Below are positions 1 through 8,123 of a stretch of DNA of 64,000 nucleotides, in pieces. Below the pieces are notes generated by a model that saw only the letters and a program-made list of their open reading frames with translations, was not told where the DNA came from and did not search any database. Position 1 is the first letter of the stretch. Each line of letters starts with the position of its first letter. Origin of the DNA: Christensenella sp. UBA4379. Lineage in GTDB: Bacteria > Bacillota > Clostridia > Christensenellales > Aristaeellaceae. Location: assembly GCA_002391225.1 (NCBI GenBank), contig DGRV01000085.1, positions 6,571 through 70,570 of the forward strand. The letters are read 5' to 3'. Both the position numbers and the translations under genes were made by a program.

Positions 1-708
1 GTTCTGCTGACCTGGGGCTGTGACGATATTTCCGTATTTGATCAGAACATCCATTACTTCGGCTGTCAGCAGCCCCTGCTTCCGGTGTACGACATGCAGC
101 AGTATTTCAGCCAGCTGATCGGTTCGCCCAAGGAGAGGAAATCTCTGAAGAGCGCGATGGAATACTATCAGATCGATCCGAATGAGGACAAATCGTTTCA
201 TAACGCCGCCAACGATGCCTATTATACCGCGCTGGTCTTCGCCCATATGGAAGACCCGGAAAAGGTCCTCTCCTTCCCGCTGAAAGCGCGTACGCTGGTC
301 CATCAGGACCGCCGGAAGCGGACCACCCTGTCCGTCCATCGGGCGTCGCGCGGTCCTGCCGCGGTGATCAAAACCCAGTTTGCCCAGAAAACGCCTTGCC
401 CTGTCTGTGGCAGGCTCAACCCGCTTTCTGTCGGTTATGTCAAGCAGGGGTCGGACAAATATACCGCCCTGGCCAAGTGTGAAAGCCACGGGCTGTATTA
501 TGCCAGGCTTCACTTCTATACCGACGAACAGAAAGTGCGTCAGGCAGAGCGGGTAACCGCCCTGATCGAAGAGCAGAACAAGGCCTATGTCAGCACGAAA
601 ATACTGCAGTGGGAGAATAAGCTGTCAGCGCAGACGCAGGAAAAGGAACGGAAAAAACAGGTCCGCGAACAGAAAAAAAGAGACAATTCCTCAGGAGAAA
701 CAACATGA
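1..708 (+). CDS. 3'-5' exonuclease (DnaQ/RNase T fold), 5' end outside window
   Basis: The frame is open from base 1, so the true start lies upstream and about 235 C-terminal residues are visible. A WGCDD stretch near visible residue 5 fits the Exo II motif of DEDDh exonucleases, and HNAANDA near residues 67-73 fits the Exo III motif (His, then Asp five residues on). The Exo I DxE motif must lie upstream. After the nuclease fold comes a CPVC pair and a later Cys-x-x-His that could form a small zinc ribbon, then a Lys/Glu-rich tail. Family members trim RNA or DNA 3' ends; the substrate cannot be told. The stop codon overlaps the next ATG (ATGA), so the two genes are probably translationally coupled. 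Confidence 0.75.
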   Translation, partial: VLLTWGCDDISVFDQNIHYFGCQQPLLPVYDMQQYFSQLIGSPKERKSLKSAMEYYQIDPNEDKSFHNAANDAYYTALVFAHMEDPEKVLSFPLKARTLVHQDRRKRTTLSVHRASRGPAAVIKTQFAQKTPCPVCGRLNPLSVGYVKQGSDKYTALAKCESHGLYYARLHFYTDEQKVRQAERVTALIEEQNKAYVSTKILQWENKLSAQTQEKERKKQVREQKKRDNSSGETT

Positions 709-2351
709 TCACGATTACGGTCAACGGACGGGAAAAACAGTTTCCGGATGCGACTACCGTGGAGGAAGCGGTCCGCGTTCTCTGCCCGGAATTATCCGCC
801 CAGTGCCTGGGAACGATCAGCGGCGGCATCGTCTATGAGCTTGGACAGCCGCTTCACAGCGACGTCAGCCTGACGGTGCTGACGTACAAGGATGAAGAAG
901 GCCGTAGGATCTACGAGCGATCCATCCGTTTTGTGATGCTGATCGCCTTAAACGAGCTGTTTCCGGGCCAGCAGGTGCGCATCGAACATTCTCTCGGTTA
1001 TGGGGTGTATGTGGTGCTTCCCGGAAAGACGCTCACCCAGGGGGATATTGCGGCCATCGAAGACAGGATGAGACAGATTGTCAAAGAACATCTGCCCTTT
1101 GTCCGGAGCCGCTGGAAGCGCAGCAAAGCGGTCGAGTTCTTTTCCAAACTGAAGCAGAAAGACAAAACCGATCTGTTTTCCTTCAGGAAACTGGACCATA
1201 TTGATATGTACACCTGCCGGAATTACTCCGAGTATTTCTATGGGGCCATGCTGCCGGATACCGGCAGGGTCAAGGTGTTCGGCATCAAGCTGAACGCGCC
1301 GGGGCTGATTCTGCAGCTTCCGGCCCCTTCCGCGCCCTGGCAAATAGCTCCGGGCGCACATCTGCCCAAGCATCTGAACGCCTTTCAGGAGTCCAGCCGC
1401 TGGTGCCGGATTCTCTCCTGCACGAATGTGGCGGACCTGAATCAGATGATTCTGTCCGGGAGATTTCGTGAATTTATCCGGATCAATGAGGCACTGCACG
1501 ATAAATCCATCGCGGAAATCGCGGACGGGGTTCAGCGCTCAGGTTCGCGCATCGTGATGATCTCGGGTCCCTCCTCCAGCGGAAAGACCACCTTTGCCAA
1601 CCGGCTGTGCATCCATCTGCGGGTCCTGGGCATGACCCCGAGGCTAATCTCTCTGGACGATTTTTATCTTCCGAAGGATCGGATTCCGGTCAAGGCAGAC
1701 GGCTCTTTGGACTTTGAGGATCTCCACGCCCTGGACGTTCCGCTGATCAAAGCCAGCCTCTCCGCGCTTCTGAGCGGGAAACAGGTGGAACTGCCGGTTT
1801 ACGATTTTTCCAGCAAAACGGATAGAAAGCCGGTTCCGCTTTCCCTAGGTCCCCAGGACATCCTGGTGCTGGAGGGCATTCACGCACTGAATCCGGAGCT
1901 GAGGACCGACCTGAGCAATCACCGCATCAGCAAGATCTATATCAGCGAGCTGACGTGCCTGAACCTGGACGATCATAACCGGATCCGGACCACCGACGCC
2001 CGACTGCTTCGCAGAATCGTGCGGGATTATCAGTTCCGCGGCAGTTCCGCCATCGATACGCTCAACATGTGGAAAAACGTGCGGGAAGGGGAAGAAAAAT
2101 GGGTGTTCCCGTACCAGGAACAGGCTGATTTTGTCTTCAATTCCGTCCTTCACTACGAGCTGCCCTTCCTGCGCAACGTAGGCTATGATATCCTGGCGGA
2201 CATTCCGCCGGAGAACCCCTGTTATCTTCTGGCCCGCAGGCTGATCAAAATGCTGAATTATATCGTTCCGGCCCCGCAGGATACCATGAACGAAATCCCG
2301 CCGCTTTCCATTCTGCGGGAATTCATCGGCGGCAATACTCTTTATCTGTAA
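705..2351 (+). CDS. Nucleoside kinase with TGS domain (uridine kinase-like)
   Basis: A 548-residue protein. Residues 1-62 look like the ubiquitin-like TGS domain of threonyl-tRNA synthetase, followed to about residue 200 by a ThrRS-editing-like region (EHSLGYG near 94). The P-loop GPSSSGKTT lies at about 288-296 and starts a phosphoribulokinase/uridine kinase domain with a LDDFY motif and an LEGIHALNPEL segment. This fused architecture is known in Firmicutes and Thermotoga. It probably phosphorylates a nucleoside with ATP in salvage, which fits the purine nucleoside phosphorylase and phosphopentomutase next door; the exact substrate is not established. It overlaps the upstream exonuclease gene by four bases and ends just before a strong hairpin. 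Confidence 0.82.
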   Translation: MITITVNGREKQFPDATTVEEAVRVLCPELSAQCLGTISGGIVYELGQPLHSDVSLTVLTYKDEEGRRIYERSIRFVMLIALNELFPGQQVRIEHSLGYGVYVVLPGKTLTQGDIAAIEDRMRQIVKEHLPFVRSRWKRSKAVEFFSKLKQKDKTDLFSFRKLDHIDMYTCRNYSEYFYGAMLPDTGRVKVFGIKLNAPGLILQLPAPSAPWQIAPGAHLPKHLNAFQESSRWCRILSCTNVADLNQMILSGRFREFIRINEALHDKSIAEIADGVQRSGSRIVMISGPSSSGKTTFANRLCIHLRVLGMTPRLISLDDFYLPKDRIPVKADGSLDFEDLHALDVPLIKASLSALLSGKQVELPVYDFSSKTDRKPVPLSLGPQDILVLEGIHALNPELRTDLSNHRISKIYISELTCLNLDDHNRIRTTDARLLRRIVRDYQFRGSSAIDTLNMWKNVREGEEKWVFPYQEQADFVFNSVLHYELPFLRNVGYDILADIPPENPCYLLARRLIKMLNYIVPAPQDTMNEIPPLSILREFIGGNTLYL

Positions 2352-2364
2352 AGAAAAAGTTAAA

Positions 2365-2393
2365 GACTGCCGCCCGAATTTCGAGCGGCAGTC
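2365..2393. terminator. Bidirectional intrinsic terminator
   Basis: A perfect 9-bp stem (GACTGCCGC at 2365-2373 with GCGGCAGTC at 2385-2393) sits between two convergent genes. On the minus strand it is followed by a T-rich run, so it is best placed to end the deoB-punA transcript and may also stop the plus-strand kinase transcript. Confidence 0.75.
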
Positions 2394-2414
2394 ATGAACA
2401 AAAAGCAGTGTCCT

Positions 2415-3227
2415 TTATAGCTTTTCAATCACTCGGTCCAGCAGACCGCGGAAGGAACTCTGTACCTTTTTCCCGACTTCCAGCACTTCCTGATGAGTGA
2501 TCGGCTGGTCCAGCATACCGGCGGCCATATTGGTGATGCACGAAATGCCGAGGGTTTTGATGCTGGCGTGTACCGCCGCCATCACATCCGGCACGGTGGA
2601 CATTCCTACGGCATCCGCTCCAAGCAGACGGATCATGCGGATTTCAGCCGGCGTCTCATAGCAGGGGCCGGACATCCAGCAGTAGACTCCCTGACGGATT
2701 TCCAGGTTCATTTCCTGAGCGCTTTCCAGCGCTGCCTGACGGAGCTCTTTTGAAAACGCCTGGCTCATATCCGGGAAGCGGGGGCCGAACAGCGCCTCAT
2801 TCGGGCCGGTCAGCGGACTTCTCCCGGTCAGATTGATGTAGTCTGTGATCAGCATCAGGTCGCCGGGCCGGAAGGACGCGTTGACCCCGCCCGCCGCGTT
2901 GGTCAGGATCAGGTTTTTTACGCCCATCAGCTTCAGCACCCGGATGGGGAAGGCGATCTGTTCCAGCGGAATGCCCTCGTACATATGCATGCGGCCGCTC
3001 ATGATCAGGACCCTTTTTCCGGCTTTCGTGCCGCTGATCAGCTTGCCCGAGTGCCCCGGAGCGGTGCTGACGGGGAAATGGGGAATGTCGCGGTACTTAA
3101 TTTCCCGAACGTCTTCAAATTCCTCCGCGTAATCTCCCAGGCCGCTGCCGAGGACAACAGCAATTTCCGCGCCGCCGATCTGCTTCATCGCGACGTCCCG
3201 GGCTTCCTCATAATCCTGATAGGTCAT
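2415..3227 (-). CDS. punA: Purine nucleoside phosphorylase, trimeric (PNP) type
   Basis: Phosphorolysis of purine (deoxy)ribonucleosides to base and (deoxy)ribose-1-phosphate. The 270 residues match the trimeric family: GSGLG at 27-31 and GRMHMYEG at 78-85 for phosphate, SGPCYETPAE at 186-195 carrying the purine-contacting Glu, GMSTVPDV at 208-215, and TNMAAG at 232-237, whose Asn is the residue linked to 6-oxopurine (inosine/guanosine) preference. The ATG overlaps the deoB stop by four bases, so the pair is co-translated: punA releases ribose-1-phosphate and deoB converts it to ribose-5-phosphate. A terminator follows about 20 bases downstream. Confidence 0.95.
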   Translation of the reverse strand: MTYQDYEEARDVAMKQIGGAEIAVVLGSGLGDYAEEFEDVREIKYRDIPHFPVSTAPGHSGKLISGTKAGKRVLIMSGRMHMYEGIPLEQIAFPIRVLKLMGVKNLILTNAAGGVNASFRPGDLMLITDYINLTGRSPLTGPNEALFGPRFPDMSQAFSKELRQAALESAQEMNLEIRQGVYCWMSGPCYETPAEIRMIRLLGADAVGMSTVPDVMAAVHASIKTLGISCITNMAAGMLDQPITHQEVLEVGKKVQSSFRGLLDRVIEKL

Positions 3228-4408
3228 TGCATTTCTCCTCCGTACAGCTCCGAAAGGAAGGAAGTGGCGTTAAACCGCTCTTCCAGTCCAAAGAATTCGG
3301 CGATCGTAGCGGCCATATCGGCGTAGGTGTCGCGGTCTCCGAGGTTGACGCCGGTGTTCAGGCTGCGGGACCAGCAGATGATGGGAACGCATTCCCGCGT
3401 ATGATCCGTGCCCTTGAAGGTCGGGTCGCAACCGTGGTCCGCGGTGATGATCAGCAGGTCTTCGTCATTCATCAGCCGCATTATCTGAGGCAGCTTTTCG
3501 TCAAAGTATTCCAGGGCGGCCGCATAGCCCTCCGTATCCCGGCGATGTCCGTAGGTGCTGTCAAAGTCCACCAGGTTGACATAGCACAGGCCGTCAAAAT
3601 CCCGCTTCATAAATTCCAGCGTCGCTTCAATGCAATCAGGGTTGCCAGCCGCGTGAATGGATTCTGTCAGGCCGCGGTGCGCAAAGATATCCTCGATTTT
3701 TCCGACGCCAAGGACATCCTTCCCGGCGGCTTTCAGCACGTCCAGGACTGTGGTTCCCACGGGCTCCATGGAAAAATCCCTTCTATGGGGAGTGCGGACG
3801 AAATGGCCTGCCTTCTGTCCTTTGAACGGCCGGGCGATTACACGGCCGACCCCGTGCTCACCCTGCAGCTGCGCGCGGGCGATTTCACAGAGCTCGTACA
3901 GGCGCTCCAGCGGAATGATTTCTTCATTCGCGGCAATCTGAAAAACGCTGTCCCCGGAGGTATAAACGATTGGATAGCCAGTGCGCAGATGCTCTTCTCC
4001 CAGCTCATCCAGGATGACAGTGCCGGAAGCGGGCTTGTTCCCCAACGTTTTGGTGCCGATCGCCTGCTCGAAGCGGTCGATCACTTCCTTTGGAAACCCG
4101 TTCGGGTAGGTCGGAAAGGGCTTGTCCAGCGTAACGCCCGCCATTTCCCAGTGACCGGTCGTCGTATCCTTTCCTTTGGACCGTTCAGCGGCCCGGCCGT
4201 AAGCGCCGCTTGGATGGGGAATGGGGGAAAGGCCGGTGGTGCCGATATTGCCAAGGCCCAGCGTGCGCATGACCGGCATATGCAGCCCGACCGTTTCAGA
4301 GATGTGCTCGAGGGTACTGGCGCCGGCGTCTCCGTATTCAGCGGCGTCCGATATTTCACCGGCGCCCACGCTGTCCAGTACGATCCAAAGCAAACGTTTT
4401 TTATTCAA
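3224..4408 (-). CDS. deoB: Phosphopentomutase
   Basis: Converts (deoxy)ribose-1-phosphate to the 5-phosphate using a Mn-dependent alkaline-phosphatase-like fold. The 394 residues are full length. LDSVGAGE near residue 11 supplies the first metal Asp, KDTTTGHWEM near 80-90 holds the phosphorylated Thr region, and ITADHGCDPTFKGTDHTRE supplies the C-terminal Asp/His metal ligands. The start is a TTG at 4408, chosen because AAGGGGG lies about 8 bases upstream and no better in-frame start exists. It is first gene of a deoB-punA salvage operon. A cap of about 200 residues between the metal motifs is as expected for the family. Confidence 0.95.
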   Translation of the reverse strand: MNKKRLLWIVLDSVGAGEISDAAEYGDAGASTLEHISETVGLHMPVMRTLGLGNIGTTGLSPIPHPSGAYGRAAERSKGKDTTTGHWEMAGVTLDKPFPTYPNGFPKEVIDRFEQAIGTKTLGNKPASGTVILDELGEEHLRTGYPIVYTSGDSVFQIAANEEIIPLERLYELCEIARAQLQGEHGVGRVIARPFKGQKAGHFVRTPHRRDFSMEPVGTTVLDVLKAAGKDVLGVGKIEDIFAHRGLTESIHAAGNPDCIEATLEFMKRDFDGLCYVNLVDFDSTYGHRRDTEGYAAALEYFDEKLPQIMRLMNDEDLLIITADHGCDPTFKGTDHTRECVPIICWSRSLNTGVNLGDRDTYADMAATIAEFFGLEERFNATSFLSELYGGEMQ

Positions 4409-4435
4409 AGGAATTGCCCCCTTTCATTAATTCTT

Positions 4436-4464
4436 ATTGTACACGCAAAACCCGTTTTTGAAAA
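4436..4464 (-). promoter_or_regulatory. Probable sigma-A promoter of deoB-punA
   Basis: Read on the minus strand, TTTTCA (4459-4464) and TACAAT (4436-4441) are separated by 17 bases. The -10 box is good but the -35 box is weak. Transcription would start about 20 bases before the TTG start of deoB. Confidence 0.5.
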
Positions 4465-4504
4465 GACTTAATTTTCAGGGATCCTGTTGATGGAGGAAAT
4501 CAGC

Positions 4505-5611
4505 ATGAAATATGAATGGCTTGCCACCGCCGCCTTCGGACTGGAAGGGGTGGTCAGAAAAGAACTGAACGACCTAGGCCTGTCCGCCAGAGCGGAAAAC
4601 GGCGCTGTTCGCTTTGAAGGCACGGCGCAGGACGCTTTCCGCGCCGCCCTCTGGCTGCGGTGCGCGGACCGTGTGCAGCTTCTGGTGACGGAAGGCCCGG
4701 TAAAAACGTTTGAAAATCTGTTCCGCCTGGTACGCGGCTGTCCGTGGCAGGAATTTTTGCCGCGCAACGCCGCCTTCCCCGTCAGCGGAAAATGTGTGCG
4801 CAGCCAACTGATGTCCGTCAGCGACTGCCAGGCCATCGCCAAGAAAGCTCTGGCGGAAGAACTGATGGCCTATTACCATATGCCCTGGTGCGAGGAGAAC
4901 GGAGCGCAGTATCCTGTCCAGGTAGCCATACATTCCGATCACGCGCGCGTGACGCTGGACGCCTGCGGGGATGCGTTAAACCGGCGCGGCTACCGGACCT
5001 GGAACGGAGAAGCTCCTCTTCGTGAAACGCTGGCGGCGGCGATGATTCTGCTGTCTCCCTGGAAAAAGGGTCAGCCGCTTCATGATCCCTGCTGCGGAAC
5101 CGGTACTCTGCTGATCGAAGCGACCATGATTGCCGCCAACCGCGCACCGGGCCTGTACAGGAGCTTCCTGATGGAGAAGTGGGGAATGCTGTCTGCCCAC
5201 GACATAGAAATGATCCGCAATCAGGCGAAAGTGGCGATGGTGCTCCCGGATATTCCGCCGATTTCAGGGACGGATATTGACGAAGCGGCTGTGGAACTGG
5301 CGAACAGGCATATTCAGCAGGCAAAACTGCAGGATTATATCCATGTATCCGTCTGTGATCTGAAAGAACTAAACCTGGAGACGAAGGACGTCATGTTTGT
5401 CGCCAATCCTCCCTATGGAGAGCGGCTCAGCGATAAAAAGAGCTGTGAAAAGCTCTATCATTCCATGCGGGAAATGAAGGACCGCCACGAAGGAAGCCGT
5501 CTCTGCGTACTGACTGGCCATCCGGGCTTTGAAAGAGCGTTCGGTCAAAGGGCTTCAAAGAAAAGAAGGCTGTACAACGGAAGGCTGGAGTGCGAGTATC
5601 TGATCTACTGA
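4505..5611 (+). CDS. THUMP-domain class I SAM-dependent RNA methyltransferase (RlmL/YpsC-like)
   Basis: About 368 residues. The N-terminal third fits the ferredoxin-like plus THUMP RNA-binding module of 23S rRNA guanine-N2 methyltransferases. The Rossmann part has HDPCCGTGTLLIEA (SAM motif I) near residue 194 and the catalytic NPPYGERL motif near residue 301. I start at ATG 4505 because GGAGG lies 8 bases upstream; an ATG at 4487 has no ribosome site. By family it should methylate N2 of a guanosine in 23S rRNA; which position cannot be read from sequence. It lacks the second methyltransferase domain (RlmK) found in the Escherichia coli fusion. Its stop overlaps the 3' end of the convergent gene by seven bases. 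Confidence 0.87.
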   Translation: MKYEWLATAAFGLEGVVRKELNDLGLSARAENGAVRFEGTAQDAFRAALWLRCADRVQLLVTEGPVKTFENLFRLVRGCPWQEFLPRNAAFPVSGKCVRSQLMSVSDCQAIAKKALAEELMAYYHMPWCEENGAQYPVQVAIHSDHARVTLDACGDALNRRGYRTWNGEAPLRETLAAAMILLSPWKKGQPLHDPCCGTGTLLIEATMIAANRAPGLYRSFLMEKWGMLSAHDIEMIRNQAKVAMVLPDIPPISGTDIDEAAVELANRHIQQAKLQDYIHVSVCDLKELNLETKDVMFVANPPYGERLSDKKSCEKLYHSMREMKDRHEGSRLCVLTGHPGFERAFGQRASKKRRLYNGRLECEYLIY

Positions 5612-6312
5612 GCGGGAGAAATATCAACCCCCAGCATCCTAACGGCATCAGAACCGGTGGGAAAAGACCAGCGTCCAAACCGGATTTCACCCCGGAAGGG
5701 GTCGCTTTCGTTCAACATATGCCCGTCTGAAACAGGGATAAAGGAAAAAGACGGTCCCGCTTTTGCAAGGGAAATCGGCGCAAATTGAACTGCTTGCCGG
5801 CTTTGGATGAAACCGTACCGGAGTTTACTGCTAAACTCGGCACATCCAAAGCGTAGCGCCATTTGATCGGCAGAACCGCTCTGCCAAAGCGCTACGGAAG
5901 AAGCAAGCGGAAACAGCAGTTCTTTCCCGTCCCAGTCGATTCGGGCGGAAAGCTGAAAAACACCCGGCAAAGCGGGGGAAAGAGGCAGCAGATCAGCGTC
6001 TATCAGCAGCTGCCTCTGGTTTTTCCCGCTCAGCCGGGCGACAAGACGGCTCTTCCCGGAAGCTCCGGGAAGAAATTCAAGGTAAAACGGACTGTCGTCA
6101 CGATCGCCGAGGACGGACAGACCACTGTCTTTTTTAGATAGCGACAGCCTGCTGTCCGCAATCAGATCTGTCTGTTTACTTGAAAACAGAATGTGTTCTG
6201 CGAAAGCGGCTGTCCGAAAACGGGTTTCTTTCCGGACCAGTCTCAGGGCCTGGGTGCTGCTAATCAGCGTCAGTACAGCATATTGAGTCAAAGCATCCCT
6301 GGATGACATCAC
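5605..6312 (-). CDS. Hypothetical protein downstream of murG
   Basis: A 235-residue protein that I do not recognise. No signal peptide, no convincing membrane span and no cysteine pattern are visible. It alternates short hydrophobic and charged segments such as LVARLSG, FQLSARIDWDG and GEIRFGRWSF, which suggests a mainly beta fold. The start is GTG at 6312 or ATG at 6309, six to nine bases after the murG stop, with only a weak upstream GAGGAAG, so translation may depend on coupling to murG. Its 3' end overlaps the convergent methyltransferase stop by seven bases, leaving no space for a terminator between them. The strand assignment rests on this gene order and frame length, not on homology. 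Confidence 0.55.
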   Translation of the reverse strand: MMSSRDALTQYAVLTLISSTQALRLVRKETRFRTAAFAEHILFSSKQTDLIADSRLSLSKKDSGLSVLGDRDDSPFYLEFLPGASGKSRLVARLSGKNQRQLLIDADLLPLSPALPGVFQLSARIDWDGKELLFPLASSVALWQSGSADQMALRFGCAEFSSKLRYGFIQSRQAVQFAPISLAKAGPSFSFIPVSDGHMLNESDPFRGEIRFGRWSFPTGSDAVRMLGVDISPAQ

Positions 6313-6318
6313 GGAGGA

Positions 6319-7401
6319 TCACTTCCTCGTTTTCTGGATTTCTTCTATCAGCTCCAGAACGCGGTCTGTTCCATCAACAGTCGGGGCGTTATTCAGCGCT
6401 GAAATCAGCTGATCCTTCTTTTCAAACAACTCCTGGATGGACTTTACCAGCGTCTCTCGGTTCATTTGATCCTGGCTCAGCACCAGCGCCAACCCTCTTT
6501 TCCGGTAGCTCTCGGCGTTCAAAATCTGGTCTCCGCGCGACGCTCCCATCGGATAAGGAATCAGAAGCATCGGCTTTTTCAGGGCCTGCAGCTCGCACAG
6601 GGAATTGCTTCCGGCACGGGACAGCACGGCATCCGCGGCGGCAAACAGATGGGGAAGTTCTTCTGTCACGAATTCAAACTGAGCGTAGCCGGGAGTATTT
6701 AGAAGCCCCTGATCCAGATTTCCCTTTCCGCAGATATGGATGATATTCATCCGCGGCAGAAGGTCTTCCAGGGATTCACGAAGCACTTTGTTGATGCTCT
6801 GCGCGCCCAGGCTGCCTCCCGTCATCAGGAGGATCGGTTTATCGTCCGAAAAGCCGGCGATTTTTCGTCCGGTTTCCCTGTTGCCGGCAAAAAGCTCCGG
6901 ACGCATCGGGGTCCCGACCATTTCAGCTTTTTGTCCCAGCGCTTCTGCGCACTCAGGAAAGGTGGTCACGATCCTGGTGGCGAATCTGGCGCTCAGCTTG
7001 TTGGCCAGGCCCGGGGTCAGATCACTTTCATGGCAAAGAATGGGCACATGCGCCCGCCACGCGCCCCAGATGACCGGCACAGCCACAAACCCGCCCTTGG
7101 AAAAGCAGACGTCCGGACGAAGCTTTTTGATCTCTCTTTTCGCTTCAAAAGCGCCGGCCAGCACCCGGAAGGGATCGGTAAAGTTTTTCCAGTCGTGGTA
7201 ACGCCTGAGCTTCCCGCTTTTGACGGAATGATAGGTCACGCCGTCCAGCCGGTTGATCATCGTATGCTCGATGCCGTCTTCCGTCCCAAAGTAATGGATC
7301 TCGTATCCTTTTTCCTTCAGACGCGGAATCAGCGCCAGATGCGGGGTCACGTGGCCAGCTGTCCCACCGCCGGTCAGGATGATTTTTTTCTTTTCAGCCA
7401 T
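6319..7401 (-). CDS. murG: UDP-GlcNAc:lipid I N-acetylglucosaminyltransferase
   Basis: Adds N-acetylglucosamine to lipid I at the inner face of the membrane to make lipid II. The 360-residue protein has the GT-B hallmarks: GGGTAGHVTP at 11-20, SKGGFVAVP at 101-109, HESD near 124, TGGSLGAQ at 194-201 and the C-terminal donor site SRAGSNSLCEL. The ATG at 7401 is preceded by GGAGG with correct spacing; upstream in-frame starts fall inside the promoter and are rejected. No other dcw-cluster genes flank it, so murG here is detached from the division cluster. The unknown 235-residue gene lies immediately downstream. Confidence 0.95.
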   Translation of the reverse strand: MAEKKKIILTGGGTAGHVTPHLALIPRLKEKGYEIHYFGTEDGIEHTMINRLDGVTYHSVKSGKLRRYHDWKNFTDPFRVLAGAFEAKREIKKLRPDVCFSKGGFVAVPVIWGAWRAHVPILCHESDLTPGLANKLSARFATRIVTTFPECAEALGQKAEMVGTPMRPELFAGNRETGRKIAGFSDDKPILLMTGGSLGAQSINKVLRESLEDLLPRMNIIHICGKGNLDQGLLNTPGYAQFEFVTEELPHLFAAADAVLSRAGSNSLCELQALKKPMLLIPYPMGASRGDQILNAESYRKRGLALVLSQDQMNRETLVKSIQELFEKKDQLISALNNAPTVDGTDRVLELIEEIQKTRK

Positions 7402-7471
7402 AGTTCCTCCAACGATTTGCCGGCTTTCTGTTATGTTCGATTCACCGGCAGCGATCAATGTTTCCGATGGA

Positions 7472-7500
7472 ATATTACAACACAAAGCAGTCTTTGTAAA
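7472..7500 (-). promoter_or_regulatory. Sigma-A promoter of murG
   Basis: On the minus strand TTTACA (7495-7500), a 17-base spacer, and TAATAT (7472-7477). It precedes the murG ATG by about 70 bases and lies back-to-back with the sigma-factor gene promoter region. Confidence 0.65.
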
Positions 7501-7544
7501 GAAGCGGAATGTTCAAATAAACAGGAAAAATTATTTTTCAGACA

Positions 7545-7570
7545 TGAAAGAAATCATCGTTTTTCATCGT
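7545..7570 (+). promoter_or_regulatory. Possible ECF-type autoregulatory promoter
   Basis: TGAAAG (7545-7550), 17 bases, then CGT (7568-7570) followed by TATATA, upstream of the ECF sigma gene. This resembles the TGAAAC-N16/17-CGT layout many ECF factors use to control themselves. The match is partial, so this is a suggestion only. Confidence 0.3.
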
Positions 7571-7607
7571 TATATACATGGAAGGGGAAAGGGGGCGTTG
7601 CAGCCGG

Positions 7608-8123
7608 ATGGACGAGAGCCGTTTTGAAGAGATCTACCGGCGGTACGCCACCGATATCCTTCGATTCAGTTACTTTTACTTAGGCAGCCGGGAACAGGCA
7701 GAGGACGTGACCCAGGATACCTTTCTGAGGCTGCTGACCTCCTCGCCGGATTTGCAGGCTGGCGTTGAAAAGGCGTGGCTGCTGAAGGTCGCGCTGAACC
7801 GATGTAAAGACATTTGGCGAAACTCCTGGGCCAAGCGCGTCATCGTCGGCAGTCCCATGCTGGAAATGCTGCCGGATGAAACCAGCCAGATCGACGACGG
7901 GCAGGAAAAGGAAGTGCTGATGCAGGCCATCAACAGGCTTCCTGCAAAGTTCAGGGAAGTCATCCTGCTGTACTACTATCAGCAGCTCAGTATTCCAGAA
8001 ATCGCCAAGATGCTGAATTCCACCACGGGCTCCATTTCTAGCAGGCTGGCCCGCGCAAGACAGAAGCTTGAAACCGTTTTGAAAGGAAGTGATGCCTGTG
8101 AGCATGGATCAGAAACTGAATAA
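7608..8123 (+). CDS. ECF-family RNA polymerase sigma factor
   Basis: A 171-residue sigma-70 family protein of ECF layout. Region 2 spans about 5-72 (SYFYLGSREQAEDVTQDTF for core binding and -10 recognition). Region 4 spans about 103-155 with a helix-turn-helix at LSIPEIAKMLNSTTGSIS. Regions 1 and 3 are absent, as expected. I prefer ATG 7608 over ATG 7578 because the G-rich AAAGGGGG lies between them, although the spacing of about 12 bases is long. The next gene overlaps its 3' end by about 30 bases and encodes a one-TM protein in the position of an anti-sigma factor. The signal sensed is unknown. Confidence 0.88.
   Translation: MDESRFEEIYRRYATDILRFSYFYLGSREQAEDVTQDTFLRLLTSSPDLQAGVEKAWLLKVALNRCKDIWRNSWAKRVIVGSPMLEMLPDETSQIDDGQEKEVLMQAINRLPAKFREVILLYYYQQLSIPEIAKMLNSTTGSISSRLARARQKLETVLKGSDACEHGSETE

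Noticed and set aside
3227..4471. Long plus-strand frame opposite deoB, and similar long shadows opposite the ABC exporter, ftsK, the propeller gene, prs and the permease
   Set aside because: Each lies exactly opposite a gene with clear family motifs and has low-complexity, motif-free translation.
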